IMG/VR virus record: IMGVR_UViG_3300035666_000159
Location: 1-24,144 of that record
Strand: one strand, 5' to 3'
DNA: 24,144 bases
Source: a virus
Shown piece by piece: positions 19,227 to 24,144 of the stretch; within the stretch, counting starts at the first letter, position 1, and each line of letters opens with the position of its first letter. The position numbers were made by a program, and so were the translations under genes. The notes under the pieces were generated by a model. It searched no databases and was not told the DNA's origin. It saw nothing but the letters and a program-made list of their open reading frames with translations.

Positions 19227-19443
19227 TGTCCCTCAATCCGTTGGAAAGGAATTTACGATGAAAAAGATGAAAATGGGCGGTATGGCTGAGTCCAAAATGG
19301 GCGCTGTAAAAACTGCCGCTCCTAGCCGTGATGGTGTTGCTATGAAGGGTAAAACCAAAGGCACCATGATTACGATGGCTGGTAATAAAGGCATGAAGAA
19401 GGGCGGTAAGGTCAAGAAAATGGCTTACGGCGGGAAGTGCTGA
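19150..19443 (+). CDS. small basic protein, 97 aa, Lys/Met/Gly-rich
   Basis: N-terminus MPAVSEKQRRFMQAVANNPK then FAKKVDVPQSVGKEF, a helix plus linker known to me from phage proteins that begin 'SxKQxRFMQAVAxNPKFAKKV'. The rest is low-complexity Lys/Met/Gly (MKKMKMGGMAESKMG) ending KMAYGGKC. I choose ATG 19150 because the conserved part starts there; AAGGTG is upstream. Probably a virion-internal or DNA-binding protein, by charge. Confidence 0.7.
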   Translation: MPAVSEKQRRFMQAVANNPKFAKKVDVPQSVGKEFTMKKMKMGGMAESKMGAVKTAAPSRDGVAMKGKTKGTMITMAGNKGMKKGGKVKKMAYGGKC

Positions 19444-19444
19444 G

Positions 19445-19723
19445 ATGATGGCTTCACGCGGCATGGGGGCCATACGTGCCTCCAAGATGCCTAAACCTGT
19501 AACCAAACCTCGTCGGGACGATACTGACTTTACGATGTTTGCTAAAGGCGGTATGTCGCGTGTGAACGAAGCTGGCAACTACACCAAACCTGGAATGCGT
19601 AAATCGTTATTCAACAGCATCAAAGCTGGCGGTAAAGGTGGTGCGCCGGGGCAGTGGTCAGCCCGCAAAGCTCAAATGCTTGCCTTGAAGTACAAGCAGA
19701 AGGGCGGGGGTTACCGCGATTGA
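19445..19723 (+). CDS. small basic protein with DUF5872-like C-terminus, 92 aa
   Basis: Starts MMASRGMGAIRASKMPKPVT, then DDTDFTMFAKGGMSRVNEAG, and ends PGQWSARKAQMLALKYKQKG. The last part (GQWSARKAQ...YKxKGGGY) matches the core of DUF5872 as I remember it, a short basic domain found in phages and in some large eukaryotic viruses. Function unknown. ATG 19445 and ATG 19448 are both possible; GGGAAG is upstream. The stop is overlapped by the next gene. Confidence 0.75.
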   Translation: MMASRGMGAIRASKMPKPVTKPRRDDTDFTMFAKGGMSRVNEAGNYTKPGMRKSLFNSIKAGGKGGAPGQWSARKAQMLALKYKQKGGGYRD

Positions 19724-19965
19724 AGGCACCGCAGAAAAGTCTAAAAGACTGGACTGACCAGAAATGGAGGACCAAGAGTGGCAAACCTAGCACACAGGGT
19801 TCAAAAGCAACTGGCGAACGGTATCTCCCATCGGCGGCAATCAATGCTCTTACACCTGCAGAATACGCTGCGACAACAAGAGCTAAACGCGCTGGAAAAC
19901 GCTCAGGTAAACAATTCGTCAAGCAACCAAAAGGCATTGCTGCTAAGACCGCGAGGTACAGATAA
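19720..19965 (+). CDS. small basic protein with a TTG start, 81 aa
   Basis: Starts at TTG 19720, overlapping the previous stop (TTGA) and following GGGCGGGGG. The sequence reads (M)KAPQKSLKDWTDQKWRTKSG, then ATGERYLPSAAINALTPAEY and AAKTARYR at the end. SLKxWTxQKWRTKSGKPS and ATGERYLPxxAIxALTPAEYAATTRAKR are motifs I know from small proteins of aquatic phages and some eukaryotic viruses. An ATG in frame exists only at 19654, deep in the previous gene, so TTG is the better start. Function unknown; likely nucleic-acid contact. Confidence 0.75.
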   Translation: MKAPQKSLKDWTDQKWRTKSGKPSTQGSKATGERYLPSAAINALTPAEYAATTRAKRAGKRSGKQFVKQPKGIAAKTARYR

Positions 19966-20222
19966 TGGCTAAAAAGTTTCCTGATTTAACAGGCGATGGG
20001 GATGTAACCAGAGCGGACATCCTCAAAGGTCGTGGTGTAGAGGGATTTAAGAGCGGTAAGTTTATTCAAGCTGCGATTAAGAAACCGGGAGCACTTCGTG
20101 AACAGCTTGGTATTAAAGGTAAAAAGCCGATTCCTGCGAAGATGCTTGATAAAGCTACTAAGGCTCCAGGCAAACTTGGGCAAAGAGCTAGACTTGCTAA
20201 AACGCTTCGAGGGATGAAGTGA
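19965..20222 (+). CDS. small basic protein with EF-hand/dockerin-like loop, 85 aa
   Basis: Starts MAKKFPDLTGDGDVTRADIL. Residues 7-18 (DLTGDGDVTRAD) fit the DxNxDGxVTxxD calcium loop of EF-hand or dockerin motifs, with Thr in place of Asn. A basic, Lys-rich helical tail follows (IPAKMLDKATKAPGKLGQRA) and ends KTLRGMK. Start overlaps the previous stop by one base (TAATG) and the stop overlaps the next start. One loop alone may bind a metal weakly or act structurally. No family name can be given. Confidence 0.75.
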   Translation: MAKKFPDLTGDGDVTRADILKGRGVEGFKSGKFIQAAIKKPGALREQLGIKGKKPIPAKMLDKATKAPGKLGQRARLAKTLRGMK

Positions 20223-20929
20223 CCACAACTTCAGGTACGACAGCCTTTAATCTCGATCTAAACGAGATTATTGAGGAGTCATTTGAGCGGTGCGGAATTG
20301 AGGTGCGTACTGGGTACGAACACCGTACGGCACGTCGTTCTATGAATTTGATGTTTACTGAGTGGGCCAACCGAGGGATTAACCTGTGGACGATTGAGCA
20401 GGGTCAGATTGCCATGACCACGGGCACAATTGTTTATAACTTACCAGTAGATACAGTAGATCTCATCGAGCAGGTTATTCGTACGCAGACTGGGATACCA
20501 CAGACTGACATCAACATCAGCCGTATCTCGGTGGATACTTATGCCACGATACCAAACAAGAACGCTCAAGGTAGACCGATTCAAGTTTGGATCAACAGGC
20601 AGTCAGGGGTACTAACACCTACTGGGATTGCGTACCCTACGATTAACGTCTGGCCTGCGCCAGACCAAGACAATTACTACACTTTTGTGTACTGGCGATT
20701 GCGCCGGATGCAGGATGCTGGTGGCGGGGCCAATATTCAGGATGTGCCATTTAGGTTTATTAACTGCTTGGCTGCTGGATTAGCGTACTACTTATCGTTA
20801 AAGATACCCGAGGCCGCGCAGCGCATACCCATGCTGAAAGAGATGTATGACGAGCAGTTAAGGCTTGCGCTAGACGAAGACCGCGAGAAAGCACCGTTGC
20901 GTCTCGCACCACGGCAGTTGTTCTACTGA
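20219..20929 (+). CDS. head-tail adaptor protein, P22 gp4-like
   Basis: A 236-residue protein starting at GTG 20219 after GAGGG. Core: EESFERCGIEVRTGYEHRTA, then RRSMNLMFTEWANRGINLWT, then YNLPVDTVDLIEQVIRTQTG. The helical start followed by a beta domain matches the tail accessory or connector proteins of the P22 gp4 group as I know them from aquatic podovirus-like phages. The product would bind the portal ring and close the head. GTG is used because no in-frame ATG lies before the conserved part. Its place after the capsid block and before a second adaptor gene agrees. Confidence 0.72.
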   Translation: MTTTSGTTAFNLDLNEIIEESFERCGIEVRTGYEHRTARRSMNLMFTEWANRGINLWTIEQGQIAMTTGTIVYNLPVDTVDLIEQVIRTQTGIPQTDINISRISVDTYATIPNKNAQGRPIQVWINRQSGVLTPTGIAYPTINVWPAPDQDNYYTFVYWRLRRMQDAGGGANIQDVPFRFINCLAAGLAYYLSLKIPEAAQRIPMLKEMYDEQLRLALDEDREKAPLRLAPRQLFY

Positions 20930-20930
20930 T

Positions 20931-21353
20931 ATGCCTAATCGGTTTGCATCAGGTAAGTGGGCAATATCGCAGTGCGATAGGTGTGGCTTTCGGTACAAAC
21001 TGAAAGAACTTCGTGAGATTGTTATTAAGACTAAGAACGTTAATATCTTAGTCTGTCCTACGTGTTGGGAACCCGATCAACCGCAGTTGCAGCTTGGTAT
21101 GTATCCTGTGGATGACCCACAGGCATTGCGTAATCCCCGTCCTGATACGACATATCGCGTTGCAGGTTTAAATGGATTGCAGATCAACACAACGACTACG
21201 CAACTAGGTAGCGGAGATCCCTCTGGAGGTAGTAGAATTATCCAGTGGGGATGGGCACCTGTAGGTGGGGCAAGATCCTACGACACAGGACTAACGCCGA
21301 ACAATCTTGTGCTGGGCATCACGCTAGGCACTGTTACTGTGAACGTCACATAG
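20931..21353 (+). CDS. zinc-ribbon protein of the head-tail region, 140 aa
   Basis: N-terminal ribbon with CDRCGF (C15, C18) and CPTCWEPD about 28 residues later, then QLQLGMYPVDDPQALRNPRP, a Gly/Thr-rich beta part with IIQWGWAPVGGARSY, and a VTVNVT end. This type of protein is common in aquatic phages next to the adaptor gene; its function is not known. Two CxxC pairs and the beta domain would suit a structural joint between head and tail. The start lies one base after the previous stop. Confidence 0.82.
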   Translation: MPNRFASGKWAISQCDRCGFRYKLKELREIVIKTKNVNILVCPTCWEPDQPQLQLGMYPVDDPQALRNPRPDTTYRVAGLNGLQINTTTTQLGSGDPSGGSRIIQWGWAPVGGARSYDTGLTPNNLVLGITLGTVTVNVT

Positions 21354-21362
21354 GAGCCTATG

Positions 21363-21569
21363 ATGGACAAGAAAGACTTAGCTCAAGACAAGAAAATGGT
21401 TGCTGGTGCTGTGCATAAGCATGAGAAAGCCAAGCATAAAGGTCAGCCACTGACCAAACTTCGCAAAGGCGGTAAGACTAACGCCGAAATGAAAACGTTG
21501 GGTCGGAACATGGCGAAGATTGCTAACCAGAAGTCACCTTCCTTCAAATACAAGATGGGGGCAAAATGA
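21363..21569 (+). CDS. small very basic protein, 68 aa
   Basis: Starts MDKKDLAQDKKMVAGAVHKH, then EKAKHKGQPLTKLRKGGKTN and MKTLGRNMAKIANQKSPSFK. Lys makes up roughly a fifth of it. I choose ATG 21363, six bases after AGGAG; ATG 21360 is only three away. Known to me as a recurring hypothetical in aquatic phages (KKDLxQDKKMxxGAVHKHE). It overlaps the next small gene by four bases. Confidence 0.72.
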   Translation: MDKKDLAQDKKMVAGAVHKHEKAKHKGQPLTKLRKGGKTNAEMKTLGRNMAKIANQKSPSFKYKMGAK

Positions 21570-21712
21570 AACACAGCAAAATGCCAACGCCTGTGCCTGT
21601 TAAAGACACGCACAACGGTTATCCCAACAATGTACCTAACACCCAAACAGTAAAAGTCCGAGGAACCGGATGTGCTACAAAGGGTACGGGTGCTTCTAAG
21701 AAGATGGGCTAA
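21566..21712 (+). CDS. small basic protein with RGTGxATKG motif, 48 aa
   Basis: A 48-residue protein below the size usually called: MKHSKMPTPVPVKDTHNGYP, then VRGTGCATKGTGASKKMG at the C-terminus. RGTGxATKGT is a motif I know from the ends of small phage proteins in aquatic viruses. The start overlaps the previous stop (ATGA) and the stop overlaps the next start (TAATG), so it fits exactly into the operon. The C-terminal KMG also ends its neighbour (YKMGAK). Confidence 0.75.
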   Translation: MKHSKMPTPVPVKDTHNGYPNNVPNTQTVKVRGTGCATKGTGASKKMG

Positions 21713-22395
21713 TGAACTACTCGACCCTTTTTTCGACGATTCAAGGCTATTTAGAGAACGATTTCCCATCGTTTACTGGTGCTGATTCGTCTGGGTCGGG
21801 CACAGCTACGCTGACTGCTAAGCAGCAGATCGATACGTTCATTAAGCAAGCTGAACAACGAATTTACAACTCAGTTCAGTTCCCGCAGTTTAGAAAGAAC
21901 CAAACAGGCACGATGACCGGGGGTAACAAATACCTTGCTATGCCTACTGATTTTTTAGCGGTTTATGAGTTAGCGGTAACTAATCCGACAACGAGCGAGT
22001 ATGAGTACTTACTCAATAAGGATGTTAGCTATATTCGCGCTTCGTATCCCAATCCAACAACGACTGGGATTCCTAAGTATTACGCGCTTTTTGACGAAAA
22101 TACGTTGATTCTTGGACCTACACCTACTTCAAACTACGCTGTAGAGATCCATTACTTCTATTACCCAGAGTCAATCACTACAGCAAACACGACTTGGCTT
22201 GGCGATAATTTTGATTCGGTGCTTCTCTATGGTTCTTTGGTTGAGGGTTATACCTTTATGAAGGGTGAGGCTGATGTTATTGCCAATTACGCCAAACGAT
22301 ATGAAGAAGCCATGATTCTTGCTAAGCGTCTTGGTGATGGTATGGACCGCCGCGATGCTTACAGGTCTGGTCAGGTCAGGATGTCGGTGAACTAA
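21712..22395 (+). CDS. phage adaptor protein, SU10-adaptor-like
   Basis: A 227-residue protein: MNYSTLFSTIQGYLENDFPS, then IDTFIKQAEQRIYNSVQFPQ, FRKNQTGTMTGGNKYLAMPT, DFLAVYELAVTNPTTSEYEY and LLNKDVSYIRASYPNPTTTG. This sequence pattern is that of the SU10-type adaptor, which attaches to the portal and to the tail in short-tailed phages, similar in role to T7 gp11. Start overlaps the previous stop by one base and the stop overlaps the next start. The presence of such an adaptor is the best hint here that the phage is short-tailed. Confidence 0.85.
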   Translation: MNYSTLFSTIQGYLENDFPSFTGADSSGSGTATLTAKQQIDTFIKQAEQRIYNSVQFPQFRKNQTGTMTGGNKYLAMPTDFLAVYELAVTNPTTSEYEYLLNKDVSYIRASYPNPTTTGIPKYYALFDENTLILGPTPTSNYAVEIHYFYYPESITTANTTWLGDNFDSVLLYGSLVEGYTFMKGEADVIANYAKRYEEAMILAKRLGDGMDRRDAYRSGQVRMSVN

Positions 22396-22826
22396 TGGCC
22401 TTTACTGGAAACTACACATGCAACTCCTTCAAGCAGCAATTGTTTGAGGGAGATTTTGATTTTTCTTCGGGTACGACACAGACTTTTAAAATTGCGCTGT
22501 ACACCAACAATGCTACGCTTGACCAGACTACTACGACTTACACGGGTACGACTGGCGAGGTTGTGGCTACAGGTTATACGGCAGGAGGAGAGGCTATCAC
22601 TCCTTCACTTGCTATTGATAGTTCCACAGGTATTGCTTATATTGACTTTTCTGACGCTTCTTGGAGTGGTGCTTTTACTGCTAGGGGTGCTTTAATATAT
22701 AGAGTTACAACTGGAAACCCCGCAATCTGCGTATTGGATTTTGGTTCAGATAAGACTTCGACAACTACGTTTGTCGTTGAGTTTCCTCCCAATACCAGCA
22801 CCGGCGCACTAATAAGGCTTGCATGA
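22395..22826 (+). CDS. beta-rich virion protein, 143 aa (paralogue 1)
   Basis: Starts MAFTGNYTCNSFKQQLFEGD, then FKIALYTNNATLDQTTTTYT, TGEVVATGYTAGGEAITPSL, TARGALIYRVTTGNPAICVL and FVVEFPPNTSTGALIRLA. This pattern is familiar to me from virion proteins of marine and freshwater phages. The order of motifs (FKIALYT, EV-ATGYxxGG, ALIYR, VVEFPPNTS) is repeated in the gene at 23700, so the two are paralogues. Translation probably depends on the previous gene, as no clear ribosome site is visible. Confidence 0.8.
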   Translation: MAFTGNYTCNSFKQQLFEGDFDFSSGTTQTFKIALYTNNATLDQTTTTYTGTTGEVVATGYTAGGEAITPSLAIDSSTGIAYIDFSDASWSGAFTARGALIYRVTTGNPAICVLDFGSDKTSTTTFVVEFPPNTSTGALIRLA

Positions 22827-23698
22827 TGGGCACTCCTGTTGGATTTTTCTCCGAACCACCGACTGTTGTAATTGCTCCAATTCCGCCCAAGGATGATGAA
22901 ACTTGGGTTGCTGCTGAAGAAGTGGAGATGGAGGGGTCGTTAAATATAGACTTGGAAGTTCTTAAAACTAACGTAGCACACAACATCAAATTAGGGTTTC
23001 AGCAAATTGCTCCCCATCCTACGAACGATGTTGAGGTCATGATTGTTGGAGGCGGACCCTCACTTGCCGAACATATAGGCACAATCAAACAGCTACGGCA
23101 ACAAGGCGTAAAACTTATTACGTTAAATAATGCGTATCAATTTTGTATTGATCACGGTCTTCTACCTTCTGCTTATTTTATGGTTGATGGTCGTGAGTTC
23201 AACAAACGCTTTTTAACATCGATCATTCCGACCTGTAAGTATTTTCTTTCCTCACAGTGCCACCCGTCTGTGTTTGAAGGTATGCCTAAAGAGCAGACTT
23301 ATATTTGGCACACCAGTGCAGAAGAGATTCAAGAGATTTTGGCAACCGAATACAGAAATTGGTATGCGGTGCCTGGGGGTTCGACAGCATTGCTTCGAGC
23401 CATCCCTATGTTTAGAATGTTAGGGTTTAAGCGGTTTCACATCTTTGGATGCGACTCCTGTTTAGAAGACGGTAAGCATCACGCTTACGCGCAAGCAGAA
23501 AACGACGGTCTTCCTGTTGTGCCGGTAAAAGTTGGTGGAAAGCTCTTTTACTGTCATCCTTGGATGGTCTCGCAAGCAAGGGAGTTTATCGACCTGATTA
23601 AGTTCATGGGTGATGTCATGGAGCTTCAGGTTTACGGTGGGCTTCTCCATCAAATTTTAGTGACTGGGGCGTCAAACGCCGATATTAAGGAGTATTGA
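22823..23698 (+). CDS. DUF115 / MptE-like protein (6-hydroxymethylpterin kinase-like or Maf-like)
   Basis: A 291-residue protein with a Rossmann-like core: VMIVGGGPSLAEHIGTIKQL near residue 72, then GVKLITLNNAYQFCIDHGLL, then AYFMVDGREFNKRFL, and GGSTALLRAIPMFRMLGFKR followed by FHIFGCDSC. This matches DUF115 (PF01973), which includes archaeal MptE (6-hydroxymethylpterin diphosphokinase) and the flagellin-modifying Maf proteins that transfer nonulosonic sugars. A sugar- or nucleotide-related transferase acting on a virion or host surface component is likely, but substrate is unknown. It overlaps the preceding gene (ATGA) and lies between two virion paralogues. Confidence 0.82.
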   Translation: MMGTPVGFFSEPPTVVIAPIPPKDDETWVAAEEVEMEGSLNIDLEVLKTNVAHNIKLGFQQIAPHPTNDVEVMIVGGGPSLAEHIGTIKQLRQQGVKLITLNNAYQFCIDHGLLPSAYFMVDGREFNKRFLTSIIPTCKYFLSSQCHPSVFEGMPKEQTYIWHTSAEEIQEILATEYRNWYAVPGGSTALLRAIPMFRMLGFKRFHIFGCDSCLEDGKHHAYAQAENDGLPVVPVKVGGKLFYCHPWMVSQAREFIDLIKFMGDVMELQVYGGLLHQILVTGASNADIKEY

Positions 23699-23699
23699 A

Positions 23700-24144
23700 A
23701 TGGCCGCTTCCGCATGGCAACTCTACAACGACGCCAAACGTTATATTGGCAATGGAACGATTCAGCTTGGTGTTAACAACTTTAGGATGGCGCTTTTTAC
23801 AAGCGCAAGTAATACCTCAACGTTTACGCTGAGTACCTTTGGTTCACTGACTAGCGAGATTGCAGCTACTGGGGGTTATGTCTCTGGTGGTAAAGCACTC
23901 GTACCGGCGACGGGGCAGTGGACAACTGGAGCGTCTGCTAAGCAGATGAAGTTTACTTACTCAACGATTGGACTGACATTCACGGCTTCTGGTGCTTCGT
24001 TAACCAACGTTAAGTATGCTGTAATTTTCCAATCGGCTGCTACGTTAGCCAACGGTAAACTTGTGTGCTTCTGCCAGCTTTCTTCGACTCAGTTTACGGT
24101 TTCTTCCCCCAACACGTTGACGGTGCTTCCTGCTGCAACGGGTG
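23700..24144 (+). CDS. beta-rich virion protein, partial (paralogue 2; 3' end beyond the window)
   Basis: Open frame from ATG 23700 to the window edge, 148 residues without a stop: MAASAWQLYNDAKRYIGNGT, then NNFRMALFTSASNTSTFTLS, EIAATGGYVSGGKALVPATG, VKYAVIFQSAATLANGKLVC and SSPNTLTVLPAATG. AAGGAGTATTGAA precedes the ATG. It follows the motif order of the gene at 22395 (FxxAL(Y/F)T, E(V/I)xATGxYxxGG, A(L/V)I(Y/F), C-terminal TSPNT-like strand), so it is probably a paralogue and a virion component. Confidence 0.78.
   Translation, partial: MAASAWQLYNDAKRYIGNGTIQLGVNNFRMALFTSASNTSTFTLSTFGSLTSEIAATGGYVSGGKALVPATGQWTTGASAKQMKFTYSTIGLTFTASGASLTNVKYAVIFQSAATLANGKLVCFCQLSSTQFTVSSPNTLTVLPAATG

Overview
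The window is part of a tailed-phage genome (Caudoviricetes), most likely a lytic phage of an aquatic Gram-negative bacterium. The evidence is the dense packing of genes (ATGA and TAATG overlaps throughout), a complete head-assembly block in canonical order (small terminase, large terminase, P22-type portal, GroES-like co-chaperonin, scaffold, capsid proteins, adaptors), and many short proteins of types I know from uncultivated freshwater and marine phages. The host assignment is inference; no integrase, lysogeny repressor, tRNA, rRNA or insertion sequence was seen.

Left arm (1-7068, all minus strand): seventeen closely spaced genes read leftward. Most are small and unknown. The recognisable ones are a DUF2591-like protein, a HAD phosphatase resembling the phosphatase domain of T4 polynucleotide kinase, a MoxR-type AAA+ ATPase, a protein joining a zinc-peptidase-like HExxH domain to a VWA domain, and at the window edge a probable DUF3150-type protein. 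The last three look like one functional set.

Centre (7069-9339): a control region. It holds a strong leftward sigma70-type promoter (7650-7678) followed by an ORF-free leader of about 575 nt, an AT-rich stretch with a 31-bp direct repeat and several GGAACAAT motifs, and a lone minus-strand gene (8429-8980) with its own promoter and two intrinsic terminators. A likely rightward promoter sits just before the packaging genes. A 17-bp palindrome, GTTAAGTA(G/C)TACTTAAC, occurs nine times exactly and once degenerate from 1166 to 9081, and never in the 15 kb of structural genes to the right. It is the most striking unexplained signal here.

Right arm (9340-24144, all plus strand): packaging and head genes run to the major capsid protein (16837-17745), which is closed by an intrinsic terminator. 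After a short structured leader that can be drawn as an H-type pseudoknot, a second block begins: a fibre-like protein with a TGNV repeat, small virion-type proteins, a possible holin, a run of very small, very basic proteins, two head-tail adaptor-type proteins, and a DUF115/MptE-like protein lying between two paralogous beta-rich virion proteins, the second cut by the window edge.

Working picture (inference): leftward transcription gives early functions including the MoxR/VWA set; rightward transcription gives packaging and virion genes, with the phage-encoded GroES-like protein probably helping capsid folding. The palindromes would be binding sites that coordinate the early region, or elements that separate its genes.
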